This document shows, one piece after another, positions 51,400-61,125 of a DNA stretch of 64,000 nt (the stretch's first letter is position 1; every line of letters starts with the position of its first letter). The stretch lies in contig JBOGNO010000009.1 in NCBI GenBank assembly GCA_050747245.1, positions 1-64,000 of the forward strand, written 5' to 3'. This DNA comes from JBOGNO01 sp050747245 (GTDB taxonomy: Bacteria > Acidobacteriota > Terriglobia > Acidiferrales > UBA7541). Both the position numbers and the translations under genes were made by a program. Under the pieces are notes generated by a model, which did no database searches, was not told the DNA's origin, and saw nothing but the letters and a program-made list of their open reading frames with translations.

Positions 51400-53033
51400 G
51401 GATCGTGGCTGAGTGGTTCAATGGTCAGGCTCAAAACGCCGCTCCTTCTGCCAGGATTCAAGCGCACTGTTCTTCCGCTGCTCTCGAGTTGCATCATTCC
51501 CGATTCAGTTGTGAACACCACCGCGCTACCTTCTCGCTTAGGTTCCCATTCGCGCAATTCCGAATCGAGATAGAAACTGAGGCCGTACACCCAGGCTCGC
51601 GAAATCCCGAATGTGTAAAGCGGGATGGAGTTTTCGCTCGCCGCGGTCGTCTCCTCCGCCACGGTCCGCGCCGAGATGTATGGGTCTAACCGGGGCAAGA
51701 TCGAAAGGCTTGTGTACTCGACCCCGATCGCGGCGGCGAGCGCGGTTGTGAGAAGAGCCAGATTTCTTTTTCGAGCCAGTGAAAAAACTAATATGCCTGT
51801 CACTGCGGCGCCCACACATCCTGCTCGAATCCAAATGAGCAAATCGCCGGGCGCACCAGGAGGCAGTCGACGAACCAATAAGGGGAAGGAAACGCACATC
51901 CCGAGCCACGTAACAGCCACTGCCCGCAAGGGCCAGCGCATTGGGGTTTGTTTGCGGGACATCTTGGCCGTGCTTGCGGCGAGGAGCAAAACGAGGGGCG
52001 CAATTGAAGGAAGAATATAGCCGGGCAATTTGGACTGCGAAAAACTAAAAAACACAAAAGGTACGGCAGCCCAGATTGCGAACAACAGCCCAGGAGAATT
52101 TCTCCACCGCCGCTCGCGAAGCGTCGAGCGAGCGTCGTGAAAAACCACGGCCAAGAGTGCGGACCATGGCAGCAAACCGATAGCCAAGATGGGAATGAAA
52201 AACCAAACAGGCTGGCGATGCTGAAATACAGGAGTCAGATAGCGCTCGAAGTTGTGCTCGAGGAGAAATGTGCGAACCAAACTGGGATTTCTGCGCGCGC
52301 AAAGGATGTACCACGGAAGCGCGACGATGCAAAACGAGAGAATCGCTGGAATGCTCGCGAGACGAAACGCCGCGCGCCAGCGACGCGTCACCAGCGCCCA
52401 AGCAACAACTGCTCCAGGGGCGAGCAGAAGGGCGGCAGGTCCCTTAGCGAGCGCGGCGAGGCCCAAAGAAATCCCAAATGTAATTTCTGCCCATCGCGAA
52501 TGGAGACTTGCGGGTGCAGGCGCATCCTGCTCCCAAAGACCATTTGAGCGCGCGAGCACGCACGCAGAAGCGGCCATGGCCAGAGTCAGCGCAGAAGCAA
52601 AAAGCATATCCGGCGTGGCGGCGCGCGCAAAACCCACGACGCCGACGCAGGTGGGAAAAATCAGAAGGGTCGTAAAACCTGCTGACGATCCGTAAAATTT
52701 TCTAGCGAGCCATGCAAGCGATAGCGCCGCTGCCAGAGCGGCGATTGCGGAGGGTAGCCGTGCCGGCCATTCATTCCCGGGGAGAATGCAAAAAAATATG
52801 CCCGCAGACCAGTAATACAGAATCGGCTTCTCGAACCACGGTTGGCCATAAAGCCGCGGGGTCACCCAGTCCCCGCTGCGAGCCATGTCCCTAGCGATCG
52901 AGGCATAGCGCGGTTCATCGGGGCCGGTTAAGCCGATGGCCCCGAGATGTCCGAAGAGGCAAATCGCGAGAACGGCGAGGACAAGCGTGCCAGCAGCGAT
53001 TTGCTTCGCAGAAGGCGTAATCATCGCGGGCAA
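51396..53033 (-). CDS. GT39-family (ArnT/PMT-like) membrane glycosyltransferase
   Basis: A 545-residue protein with about 10-12 helices. The family signature LTGPDEPRYASIARDMARSG is near residue 35, with the catalytic Asp-Glu pair, followed by PRLYGQPWFEKPILYYW. It transfers a sugar from a polyprenyl phosphate carrier onto lipid A or protein on the outer face of the inner membrane. Acceptor unknown. It is divergent from the acyltransferase gene (94 bp apart). Confidence 0.9.
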   Translation of the reverse strand: MPAMITPSAKQIAAGTLVLAVLAICLFGHLGAIGLTGPDEPRYASIARDMARSGDWVTPRLYGQPWFEKPILYYWSAGIFFCILPGNEWPARLPSAIAALAAALSLAWLARKFYGSSAGFTTLLIFPTCVGVVGFARAATPDMLFASALTLAMAASACVLARSNGLWEQDAPAPASLHSRWAEITFGISLGLAALAKGPAALLLAPGAVVAWALVTRRWRAAFRLASIPAILSFCIVALPWYILCARRNPSLVRTFLLEHNFERYLTPVFQHRQPVWFFIPILAIGLLPWSALLAVVFHDARSTLRERRWRNSPGLLFAIWAAVPFVFFSFSQSKLPGYILPSIAPLVLLLAASTAKMSRKQTPMRWPLRAVAVTWLGMCVSFPLLVRRLPPGAPGDLLIWIRAGCVGAAVTGILVFSLARKRNLALLTTALAAAIGVEYTSLSILPRLDPYISARTVAEETTAASENSIPLYTFGISRAWVYGLSFYLDSELREWEPKREGSAVVFTTESGMMQLESSGRTVRLNPGRRSGVLSLTIEPLSHDP

Positions 53034-53127
53034 AGAATAGCAGAGGTCTTTCGGCGCGCGCGCGCAAATCAGATAGCCGCGGGAAGTTGGTGGCCCGCGC
53101 CATGAGCGTGGTAGATAATATGGCCGG

Positions 53128-54033
53128 ATGCGCGAAGCGCTCGAATACTATGCCGCATGGCTTTCCCTACATTTCGTGGGCGCGCTCCCGCGACCTGTGG
53201 CACGCGCGTTTGCGGCATGGATCGCGATGTTGATTTATCGGCTGCGTCCGCGGCTGGACCGCGCTGCGATGTTCAATCTGCGACTAGCATTTCCGGAATG
53301 GACGGACACGCAGCGGCGGCGAACCATCCGCGGACTCGTGCGCCAGCTCGGCTGGATGGCTGCGGAATTCACCCATTTTCCAGATTACACGAGGGAAAAT
53401 ATCGACAGCACTGTGGTTCTGGACGGGTTTGAAAATTTCGCTACGGCGCAGGAACGCGGCCGGGGCGTTCTTCTTCTTACCGGCCACATGAGCGCGTGGG
53501 AGCTGGGCCCTTTCGCGCACGCGATCTACGCAAAGCCGATTCATTTTCTTGCACGCCCGCTGGATAATCTGCGCGTGGATGCGCTGGTGAACCGTTATCG
53601 CTGTCTTTCCGGCAACCAGCCCCTTCAGAAAAATCAATCGGCACGCGCCACGTTGAATATACTGCGCGACGGAGGAACCATCGGAATTCTGGCGGACGTC
53701 AACATGCTTCCGGAAGAGGGCGTATTCGTGGATTTTTTCGGCATCCCGGCGTGCTCGACGACGGGAATCGCGCGGCTGGCGCAGCACACTGGCGCGGCCG
53801 TGGTGCCGGCATATCTAGTGTGGGACGCGAATCTTCGAAAATACCGGCTGTGCTACGAACCTGCCGTGGAGCTCTCGATCACGGGTGATGAGGAACATGA
53901 CATTCGCGAAAACACGGCCCGGTTCATGAAGGTGATTGAAAATTACGCGCGAGCGCATCCTGAGCAATGGCTGTGGATTCACAAGCGCTGGAAGACGCGG
54001 CCGCCCGGCGAACCGCCTCTCTATCCGTTTTGA
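53128..54033 (+). CDS. LpxL/HtrB-like lipid acyltransferase
   Basis: A 301-residue LPLAT-family protein, membrane associated at its N-terminus. The catalytic H-x4-E is in GHMSAWELGP, and the substrate motif FGIPACSTTGIARLA is downstream, as in lipid A late acyltransferases. It is likely to acylate lipid A or a related glycolipid. The P-loop gene follows 20 bp later, so the two are probably co-transcribed, upstream of the hopanoid operon but separated by a promoter. Confidence 0.88.
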   Translation: MREALEYYAAWLSLHFVGALPRPVARAFAAWIAMLIYRLRPRLDRAAMFNLRLAFPEWTDTQRRRTIRGLVRQLGWMAAEFTHFPDYTRENIDSTVVLDGFENFATAQERGRGVLLLTGHMSAWELGPFAHAIYAKPIHFLARPLDNLRVDALVNRYRCLSGNQPLQKNQSARATLNILRDGGTIGILADVNMLPEEGVFVDFFGIPACSTTGIARLAQHTGAAVVPAYLVWDANLRKYRLCYEPAVELSITGDEEHDIRENTARFMKVIENYARAHPEQWLWIHKRWKTRPPGEPPLYPF

Positions 54034-54053
54034 AATGGGGACGCTCGGGAGAT

Positions 54054-54707
54054 ATGCCTGAATCTTTCTATACCGACAAGATGCTGGTAATCGGCGGACA
54101 CAGCCGCAGCGTCGGCAAGACTTCTCTGGCTGTAGATTTGATGCGAGCTTTTCCGCAGGTCACATGGACAGCTGTGAAAATCACGCAGTACGGACACGGG
54201 GTCTGCTCCATAAACGGGGAGAATTGCGGTTGCACGCCCGAGGAACACACTGCATCGCTCGACGAAGATCGCGATCGCTCCGGAACGACGGATACGTCGC
54301 GGTTTTTAGCTGCCGGGGCGCGGCGGGCTTTGTGGCTGCGCGCAAAACAGGGCCGTCTCGCCGAGGGTCTGCCGATGCTTCGCGAAGCCCTCGTAGCGCT
54401 AGATTCTCGAAACGGAGAATTTACAATTGTGGAGAGCAATTCGCTGCTGAAGTATCTCCGGCCCCGACTCTATCTAGTTGTGCTGGATGCTGAGACACCG
54501 GATTTCAAGGATTCAGCGCGCGAGGTGCTCGACCGCGCCGATGCTTTCGTACTCCGTGCGGCCCTCGACACGACCAAGTGGCAGCAGGTGGCGCCGAAAC
54601 TTTTAGCGGGACGGGCAAATTTTCTGCAATCGCTTGGGCAGGCGCTGCCAAAAGCGCTCCGCAATTTTGTAGAAGAGCGTCTCTTTTGGACACAATTCAC
54701 CCACTAG
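54054..54707 (+). CDS. BioD/MobB-like P-loop NTPase
   Basis: A 217-residue protein starting MPESFYTDKMLVIGGHSRSV. The Walker A variant GGHSRSVGKTSLAVDL has five residues between G and GKT, as in BioD (GTDTxVGKT), marking a SIMIBI-class NTPase. Downstream, CSINGENCGCTPEEHTASLD has closely spaced cysteines. MobB-like folds are possible, but no molybdenum genes lie near. The ATG at 54054 is preferred to the frame upstream, which overlaps the acyltransferase gene. Role unknown. Confidence 0.75.
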   Translation: MPESFYTDKMLVIGGHSRSVGKTSLAVDLMRAFPQVTWTAVKITQYGHGVCSINGENCGCTPEEHTASLDEDRDRSGTTDTSRFLAAGARRALWLRAKQGRLAEGLPMLREALVALDSRNGEFTIVESNSLLKYLRPRLYLVVLDAETPDFKDSAREVLDRADAFVLRAALDTTKWQQVAPKLLAGRANFLQSLGQALPKALRNFVEERLFWTQFTH

Positions 54708-54755
54708 ATTTCACTCCGCGGAGTTGAGGGAAGGGAACGGCGCTAACGTTTTTTG

Positions 54756-54784
54756 TTGACCCACCTCTGAATCATCCGCATAAT
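54756..54784 (+). promoter_or_regulatory. Sigma-70-type promoter of the hopanoid operon
   Basis: -35 ttgacc (54756-54761) and -10 cataat (54779-54784) with a 17-bp spacer; each matches consensus at five of six positions. The predicted start near 54791 leaves a leader of about 280 nt before shc. Confidence 0.7.
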
Positions 54785-55073
54785 GTTGAGTTTAGTGTGA
54801 GAATGGCGGCGAATTCTGGGGATTTTGCGTGCATCCCGGTTCGCAGGTAGGCCATCAGAAGCAGTTAGGCGCCACCCGACGCCGAGCCGCAGTTGTGCGC
54901 CGAGCGGGGAATTAGCGCGATTCAGGAGGTCGATCCGGCGACCGGGTATTGGGGGTAGCGGCTAAGTGTTATTTATTTCGTCTTGGGGTTCGAGCGCGGC
55001 TCCAACGAAGCAGTTCTGAGCTAAATTCGCCCTCCATCTCATGATGGGACGGGCCAGGCGAGTGGTTTGCGGT
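54785..55073 (+). other. Long 5' leader of the shc operon with a possible 15-codon frame
   Basis: About 280 nt, GC-rich, with no recognised riboswitch core. A short frame ATG 54803 to TAG 54848-54850 would encode MAANSGDFACIPVRR; it has no good ribosome site. The leader could hold a regulatory structure; I could not assign one. Confidence 0.35.
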
Positions 55074-57113
55074 ATGGCTGAGGGCACAGTTACAACTGAG
55101 GCGAATCTGGCAGCTCGCACGGGCGTGCGCAGGTCGAGGACGTTTCCGGCGGAGACGCTACTTGCCCGCGCGGAGGAGGCCTTAGAGCGTGGGACGCGCT
55201 GGCTCCTAAGCCAACAGGCTCATGAGGGGTACTGGTGGGGTGAACTCGAAGCCGATACTACCCTCGAATCCGACTACATATTGTATCACTTCGTTTTAGG
55301 CCGGATGGATTCGCCGAAGATTCAAAAGCTAGCGAATTACATCCGCGGAAAGCAGCTCCCGTCCGGCGGCTGGAACATCTGCGAGGGCGAACCAGCAGAG
55401 CTGAATGCCACAGTGAAGGCCTACTTCGCGCTGAAGCTCGCCGGAGATGCGCCCAATGCGTCGCACATGGCCCGAGCGCGAGAGTGTGTGCACCGTCTGG
55501 GCGGCCTTGAAACCACAAATTCCTATACGCGTTTCTATCTGGCGATGGTCGGTGCTCTGGGCTGGGAGTTGGTTCCCGCGATTCCGCCGGAGCTGATGCT
55601 GCTGCCGAAATGGTTTTTCGTGAACGTGTACGAGATGTCGTCGTGGACTCGAGGAATCCTGGTCCCCGTGGCGATTGTGTATGCCCTCAAGCCGGGATGG
55701 AAGGTGCCTGATTCCGCGCGCATCGATGAGCTGTTCGCCAATCCCGCGCAGAAGGGAATTGCCTTCCGGCGAAGCAAGCAGCTTTTTTCGTGGCGAAATT
55801 TCTTTCTCGCCACCGATCGCGCGATGAAGTTTTATGAATCATGGAAATGGAAGCCTTTGCGGCGCCGCGCATTGGCCGCCGCGAAGGGCTGGCTGCTGGA
55901 GCACGTCGAGCGCAGCGACGGCCTGGGAACAATCTATCCGGCAATGGTGAATTCCATATTCGCGCTTCTGGCGCTGGGGTACTCGTCCGACGATGCGCTC
56001 ACCGCGCGCGAAATTGAATTTCTCGAGCGCTATGAAATCGCAGAAGAAGATTCTCTGCACGTGCAGCCTTGCATTTCGCCCGTGTGGGACACGGCCATCG
56101 CCATGGTGTCACTCGAAGAGGCGGGCGTCGAGCCTACGCATCGCGCGCTGGTGAAAGCGGCGGAATGGCTACTCGAGCACCAGATTCTGGGGCCCGGAGA
56201 CTGGCAAGTCAAAGACCGCACCGGCGAGCCGGGCGGATGGGCGTTCGAATTTCGCAACGATTTTTACCCCGACGTGGACGATACGGCGTTCGTGCTGATG
56301 GCCCTCGGAGGCGTGGATTATCCGAATCGCGCGCGACTGAAGGAATCCGTGCGCCGAGGCGTGCGATGGCTGCTCAGCATGCAGAATCGCGATGGCGGAT
56401 GGGGAGCATTCGACAAGGACAACGATTTGAAGCTGCTGACCTGCGTTCCATTCGCCGACCATAACGCGATGCTCGATCCTTCGACGGCGGACGTGACCGC
56501 GCGAGTGCTGGAGTGTCTGGGACGCTGCGATTGGCCGGCTTCGCATCCCGCAGTCGCGCGCGGGCTCAATTTTATGACGGGCGATCAGAAATCGGACGGC
56601 TCGTGGTACGGGCGCTGGGGCGTAAACTATATCTATGGGACGAGCGGAGTGCTGCGCGCCCTTGAAACTTTTGGGCTTTCGCGCACCGAAGATTGCCGGC
56701 GCGCGCTCGACTGGCTGCGCTCTGTCCAACATGCGGACGGCGGTTTTGGCGAGACAGTGGCGTCGTATGCGGACGAACGCGCCAAGGGAAAAGGGAACAG
56801 CACTGCTTCCCAAACGGCCTGGGCCATCATCGCACTTCTCGCGGGCGGGGGCCCGGAAGGTCCGGCGGTGGAACGTGCCGTGGAGTATCTGGCGCGCACG
56901 CAGAATCCCGACGGCACGTGGGACGAACCTGAATTTACCGGCACGGGTTTTCCGTGCGTGTTTTATCTGAAGTATCACCTTTACCGGAATTCATTCCCGG
57001 TGTACGCGCTAGCGCGCTATCGAAACATGAAAGCGGGCGCTCGGGAATATCCGGCGCTGCGCATGGGTCCTGAAGCAATCGAAAATCACGAAGCAAATCG
57101 AGGGTACCGATGA
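55074..57113 (+). CDS. shc: Squalene-hopene cyclase
   Basis: Cyclises squalene to hopene, a membrane-bound monotopic enzyme and the core step of hopanoid synthesis. About 679 residues from ATG 55074 (an ATG at 55041 would add 11). The acid motif DVDDTA is at about 400-405, and QW repeats include WLLSMQNRDGGWGAFD, WLRSVQHADGGFGETV and YLARTQNPDGTWDEPE. Length is normal. It overlaps hpnH by 4 bp and heads the hopanoid operon. Confidence 0.97.
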   Translation: MAEGTVTTEANLAARTGVRRSRTFPAETLLARAEEALERGTRWLLSQQAHEGYWWGELEADTTLESDYILYHFVLGRMDSPKIQKLANYIRGKQLPSGGWNICEGEPAELNATVKAYFALKLAGDAPNASHMARARECVHRLGGLETTNSYTRFYLAMVGALGWELVPAIPPELMLLPKWFFVNVYEMSSWTRGILVPVAIVYALKPGWKVPDSARIDELFANPAQKGIAFRRSKQLFSWRNFFLATDRAMKFYESWKWKPLRRRALAAAKGWLLEHVERSDGLGTIYPAMVNSIFALLALGYSSDDALTAREIEFLERYEIAEEDSLHVQPCISPVWDTAIAMVSLEEAGVEPTHRALVKAAEWLLEHQILGPGDWQVKDRTGEPGGWAFEFRNDFYPDVDDTAFVLMALGGVDYPNRARLKESVRRGVRWLLSMQNRDGGWGAFDKDNDLKLLTCVPFADHNAMLDPSTADVTARVLECLGRCDWPASHPAVARGLNFMTGDQKSDGSWYGRWGVNYIYGTSGVLRALETFGLSRTEDCRRALDWLRSVQHADGGFGETVASYADERAKGKGNSTASQTAWAIIALLAGGGPEGPAVERAVEYLARTQNPDGTWDEPEFTGTGFPCVFYLKYHLYRNSFPVYALARYRNMKAGAREYPALRMGPEAIENHEANRGYR

Positions 57114-58243
57114 GATTTCCGCTGAGTCTTACGACCAGCCTGGGCGGCTACCTGGCCGGCAAACGCTTGCGCGGGGCGGAGAAATTTCCGCTGGTGATGA
57201 TGTTGGAGCCGCTGCACGCGTGCAACCTGACGTGCACGGGATGCGGGCGCATCCGCGAATACAAGAGCACCATTGACGAAATGCTGACCGTCGAGCAGTG
57301 CCTGGTGGCGCTCGAAGATTGCGGCGCTCCGGTCGTCTCCATTTGTGGCGGAGAGCCGATGATTTATCCTGAAATCGGGCGGCTTACTTCGGAAATTCTC
57401 GCGCGCAAGAAGCATATTTATTTGTGCACCAACGGAATGTTTATCCGCAAGCGCCTGCATGAATTCAAGCCCACGTCGCGGTTTTTCTTCAATGTGCACC
57501 TCGACGGTCTGGAGAAGACCCACGATTTGTGCGTGGAGCGCGACGGTGTCTTCCGCGACGCCATCGAGGGCATTAAGGCCGCCAAGGCCGCGGGATTCCT
57601 GGTCACCTCCAACACCACAATTTATAAGGAAACAGACATCGAGGAAATCGCCGAACTATTTGCATACCTTCAAACACTGGGCGTGGATGGCCACATGATG
57701 TCGCCCGCATATTCCTACGCGGCGGTGCAGACCAAGGACATCTTCATGTCCCGCGCGGAAATTCGCGACAAATTCCAGCACGCCAGCAGCTTGCTCGAAA
57801 AATTTAACGTGATGACCTCTCCGATTTACCTGGAATACCTCCGCGGCGAACGCGAGTTGATGTGCACGGCGTGGGGCAACCCGACCTACAATCCGCGCGG
57901 CTGGAAAGGCCCGTGCTACCTTATGACCGACGCGCACCACGCAACATTCAAGGAGTTCATCGCTAACACGCCGTGGGAGAAATACGGGCGAGGGCGTGAC
58001 CCGCGCTGCCAGGATTGCATGGTGCACGCGGGCTACGAGCCTTCCGCTGTTCTGGGGGGCAATCGCAAGCTAGGCGACACGTGGAAGATGCTTTGGTGGC
58101 AGTTTTCCGGAAGCATGGGCGGCAAGCCAGTAATTGGCAACGGCCAGCATACGAATGGCAACGGTCACGGGAAGCCGGAGATGCGCGTTACAGCACCACT
58201 TCCCCAGGAAGAAAAGCCCGAAGAGGTTTTCCGGATCTTATGA
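57110..58243 (+). CDS. hpnH: Adenosyl-hopene transferase, radical SAM
   Basis: Adds 5'-deoxyadenosine to hopene, the first step of side-chain extension. A 377-residue radical SAM enzyme whose cluster motif C-x3-C-x2-C is C38, C42, C45 in ACNLTCTGCGRI. The C-terminal region contains further cysteines (CQDCMVHAGYEPSA) typical of HpnH, and a low-complexity tail with GNGQHTNGNGHGK. Its start lies in the shc stop, and its stop overlaps the hpnA start (ATGA). Confidence 0.95.
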   Translation: MRFPLSLTTSLGGYLAGKRLRGAEKFPLVMMLEPLHACNLTCTGCGRIREYKSTIDEMLTVEQCLVALEDCGAPVVSICGGEPMIYPEIGRLTSEILARKKHIYLCTNGMFIRKRLHEFKPTSRFFFNVHLDGLEKTHDLCVERDGVFRDAIEGIKAAKAAGFLVTSNTTIYKETDIEEIAELFAYLQTLGVDGHMMSPAYSYAAVQTKDIFMSRAEIRDKFQHASSLLEKFNVMTSPIYLEYLRGERELMCTAWGNPTYNPRGWKGPCYLMTDAHHATFKEFIANTPWEKYGRGRDPRCQDCMVHAGYEPSAVLGGNRKLGDTWKMLWWQFSGSMGGKPVIGNGQHTNGNGHGKPEMRVTAPLPQEEKPEEVFRIL

Positions 58244-59262
58244 CCACGCTCGTCACCGGTGCGACCGGGTTCGTGGGCAGCCACGTCGCACGGTTCCTTG
58301 TCGAAAAAGGCGAGCGGGTGCGCGTGTTGATACGCGCCTCGAGCGATTCCCGCGCCTTGCAAGGCCTGGACGTCGAGAGAACAGAAGGAGACCTGCGCGA
58401 TCCAGCTTCGCTGGCAAGGGCGCTCCAAGGCGTGCGCCGGGTCTATCACGTGGCAGCGGATTATCGACTCTGGGCGCGGGATCCCGAAGAGATTTACGAA
58501 TCCAACGTAACCGGGACGCGAAATCTGCTGGGGGCGGCGCGGCGCTCGGGGGTCGAGCGATTTGTTTACACCAGCACGGTGGCCACAGTAGCCGTCGAGC
58601 GGCCGGGAGCACTGCCGAATGAAAATACGCGCGCAACGCTCGAGGAAATGATCGGGCATTACAAGCGCTCGAAGCTGCTGGCAGAGCAAGAGGCGGAGAA
58701 AGCCGCCGCAGACGGCATTCCCGTTGTGATTGTGAATCCCACAACCCCGGTGGGGCCGGGCGACATCAAGCCCACTCCCACGGGCAAGATCATTTTGGAT
58801 TTTCTTTCGGGGCGCATGCCCGCGTACGTGGCCACTGGATTGAACATCGTGGCCGTGGAAGACGTGGCCGCAGGGCACTGGTTGGCCGCGGAACATGGGC
58901 GAACGGGCGAGCGCTATATCCTGGGATGCCGCAACATGACGCTGAAAGAGATTTTGGATGCGCTCGCGATGATCAGCGGGCGCCGTGCGCCGCGCTTCCG
59001 GCTTCCACACGTCGCGGCGCTCGCGGCTGCCTACGGCGATGAGATTTTTTCGCGCCTCATGGGGCGCACACCGCGGATTCCCATCGATGGCGTGCGCATG
59101 TCGCGGCATCGTATGTTCGTGGATAGCTCAAAGGCCCAGCGCGAGCTGGGATTCGATCCCGGCTCCGTGGAAGCGGCGCTCGAACGCGCTGTGCGCTGGT
59201 TTTGGGAAAACGGCTACGCGCCGGTAATCAGGCGGAAGGAGATGGCGCCCGCAGCCGCTTAA
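58240..59262 (+). CDS. hpnA: Hopanoid-associated sugar epimerase HpnA
   Basis: A 340-residue extended SDR/NAD-dependent epimerase-like protein. The NAD motif VTGATGFVGSH starts at residue 5, and the active-site YxxxK is in HYKRSKLLAEQEA. The family name comes from genomic linkage; the substrate is thought to be a nucleotide or sugar part of the hopanoid side chain. Its ATG lies in the hpnH stop (ATGA). The frame is open upstream to 58015, but that part is the hpnH gene in another frame. Confidence 0.93.
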   Translation: MTTLVTGATGFVGSHVARFLVEKGERVRVLIRASSDSRALQGLDVERTEGDLRDPASLARALQGVRRVYHVAADYRLWARDPEEIYESNVTGTRNLLGAARRSGVERFVYTSTVATVAVERPGALPNENTRATLEEMIGHYKRSKLLAEQEAEKAAADGIPVVIVNPTTPVGPGDIKPTPTGKIILDFLSGRMPAYVATGLNIVAVEDVAAGHWLAAEHGRTGERYILGCRNMTLKEILDALAMISGRRAPRFRLPHVAALAAAYGDEIFSRLMGRTPRIPIDGVRMSRHRMFVDSSKAQRELGFDPGSVEAALERAVRWFWENGYAPVIRRKEMAPAAA

Positions 59263-59272
59263 AGTGCTAAAG

Positions 59273-60025
59273 ATGAAAATTCTGGTCACATTCGCGCTCG
59301 AACCTGAATTCGCTCCCTGGCGGGCGATGCGGAATTTTCGCCAAGCTCCCGGCAGTGCAAATTACGAGACCGAAATAGGCGACGCGCAAGTGCGCGTGGT
59401 CCTTACCGGAGCCGGCCCTGCCGCGGCACAGAAGTCCATTGCGCGTGCGATCGAAAGCGGCGCTGACGTGTGTATTTCCTCCGGCCTGGCCGGGAGCTTG
59501 CGACACGAATTGCGCATTGGCGAAGTGCTGGCGGCAAGAACAGTGCGCGAATTGAAAACCAACCGCATAGCGGAAAGCGACCCGATTCTCCTTACGGCCG
59601 CGCTTCAAGCGGGTGCGCGCGAAGTGTCCTCGTTCTGCACTTCTGACGAAGTCGTGCTGAACGCGGATGGCAAGCAGCGCCTTGGCCGGACGTCCGACGC
59701 AGTCGAAATGGAAAGTTTTGCCATTCTTCGCGCCGCTGCGGAACGGAGCATTCCGGCCATTGCGATGCGCGCGATCAGCGATCTCGCGAGCGAAGACATG
59801 CCCATTGATTTTAACCGCGTGTTCGATGGCGAGGGGAAACTCGATTCCGCGCGACTCGCCATGCACGTGGCCCGTGCGCCGCATCGCCTGCCGGCGATGA
59901 TCCGCCTGGGCCGCGCGAGCCGCAGCGCCGCCAAGAATCTCGCAATCTGCCTCGAGGCATTAGTTACTTCGCTTGAAGCCAATCGTTCGGCTCTGCATCC
60001 GATACGGGAGGCAGTGACGGCGTGA
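59273..60025 (+). CDS. hpnG: Adenosylhopane nucleosidase HpnG
   Basis: Releases adenine from adenosylhopane to give ribosylhopane (phosphorylated or not). A 250-residue protein related to purine nucleoside phosphorylases and MTA/SAH nucleosidases, with ILVTFALEPEFAPW, VLTGAGPAAAQKSI and the late acid region DAVEMESFAI, whose ME(S) motif binds ribose. ATG 59273 is preferred; a GTG nine bases upstream is possible. Its stop overlaps the next start (GTGA). Confidence 0.92.
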   Translation: MKILVTFALEPEFAPWRAMRNFRQAPGSANYETEIGDAQVRVVLTGAGPAAAQKSIARAIESGADVCISSGLAGSLRHELRIGEVLAARTVRELKTNRIAESDPILLTAALQAGAREVSSFCTSDEVVLNADGKQRLGRTSDAVEMESFAILRAAAERSIPAIAMRAISDLASEDMPIDFNRVFDGEGKLDSARLAMHVARAPHRLPAMIRLGRASRSAAKNLAICLEALVTSLEANRSALHPIREAVTA

Positions 60026-61125
60026 GTTCCGCCACCACACACTTCGATGTTGCCGCGCAGCCGCGACGCGCGGCCGGCGTAATGCGCGCTGGCGTATATC
60101 GCGGGGCGGGCCGCGTGGCCGTCGAGGAAATTCCCATCCCGCAAATTTCTGAAGGTGAAGTTTTATTCCGCGTTGCCGCCTGCGGTGTTTGTGGCACGGA
60201 CCTCAAGAAAATTCAACACGGCTTCGTTGCGCCGCCGCAAATTTTCGGCCACGAAGTGGCCGGTACTGTAGTATCCGTGGGCCGCGGAGTAAAACGCTTT
60301 CGTCCGGGCGATCGTGTGGTGAGCTTCCATCACATCCCCTGCGGCGCCTGTTTTTTTTGCGGGCAAAAACTTTTTTCGCAGTGCGCCGCGTACAAAAAAG
60401 TGGGGCTGACCGCGGGGTTTGATCCCAATGGCGGCGGATTTGCGGAGTACGTGCGCGTAATGCCGTGGATCGTCGATCGCGGGATAATTCACATTCCACC
60501 GGACGTAACATTCGAAGAAGCCACATTCGTCGAGCCGGTGAACACAACTCTCAAGGCCGTGCGCAAGGCGCGCGTGGCGCCGGGCGAAAAAGTCCTCGTC
60601 ATCGGGCAAGGTGTCGTAGGTTTGCTTTTGATGCTGCTCGCGAAGCGCGAAGGCGCCGAAGTTTTCTCGAGCGACCCAGTAAGAGGCCGCCGCGAGACAG
60701 GCCTGCGTTTGGGAGCAGTGGCCGCTTTTGATCCCTCCGCCTGCGATTTGCGCGCGGAAGTCTTCGCCCGAACTGCGGGGAGAGGTGTAGACGCGGTCCT
60801 GGTGGCGGTGCCCAACCCGTCATTAGTCCCAGAGGCCTTGGCACTCGCGCGACCGGGGGGACGCGTGCTACTGTTTGCTCATAACGACCCGGTGATGCGA
60901 ATTGAGTTTCCCGCAGCGGCCGTGGGCGTCGAAGAGAAGGAGATACTTGGCAGCTATAGCGCTTCTTTGGATGAGCAGGAGGAATCGGCGCAGCTGGTGT
61001 TCCGCCGGCTCCTGCCGGTGCGCGAATTGATTTCCCACCGCGTTCCGCTGGAGCGATTCGCGGAGGCGCTCGAAATTGCCGCGCGCCCTGCGGACGGAAC
61101 TTATAAAGTGGTGATTACACCTTGA
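60022..61125 (+). CDS. Zinc-dependent dehydrogenase, hopanoid operon copy 1
   Basis: A 367-residue medium-chain dehydrogenase. Catalytic zinc ligands are in CGVCGTD, FGHEVAG and VEPVN, and structural zinc cysteines are in PCGACFFCGQKLFSQC. The nucleotide motif is GQGVVG, followed by VFSSDP with an acidic residue, suggesting NAD. It begins in the hpnG stop (GTGA) and ends in the start of the second dehydrogenase, so it belongs to the hopanoid operon. I infer oxidation or reduction of a hopanoid side-chain sugar, such as ribosylhopane to bacteriohopanetetrol, but this is not shown. Confidence 0.87.
   Translation: MSSATTHFDVAAQPRRAAGVMRAGVYRGAGRVAVEEIPIPQISEGEVLFRVAACGVCGTDLKKIQHGFVAPPQIFGHEVAGTVVSVGRGVKRFRPGDRVVSFHHIPCGACFFCGQKLFSQCAAYKKVGLTAGFDPNGGGFAEYVRVMPWIVDRGIIHIPPDVTFEEATFVEPVNTTLKAVRKARVAPGEKVLVIGQGVVGLLLMLLAKREGAEVFSSDPVRGRRETGLRLGAVAAFDPSACDLRAEVFARTAGRGVDAVLVAVPNPSLVPEALALARPGGRVLLFAHNDPVMRIEFPAAAVGVEEKEILGSYSASLDEQEESAQLVFRRLLPVRELISHRVPLERFAEALEIAARPADGTYKVVITP

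Noticed and set aside
54785..55073. Riboswitch in the shc leader
   Set aside because: I looked for cobalamin, TPP, SAM and c-di-GMP core motifs by eye and found none; listed only as an unexplained leader.
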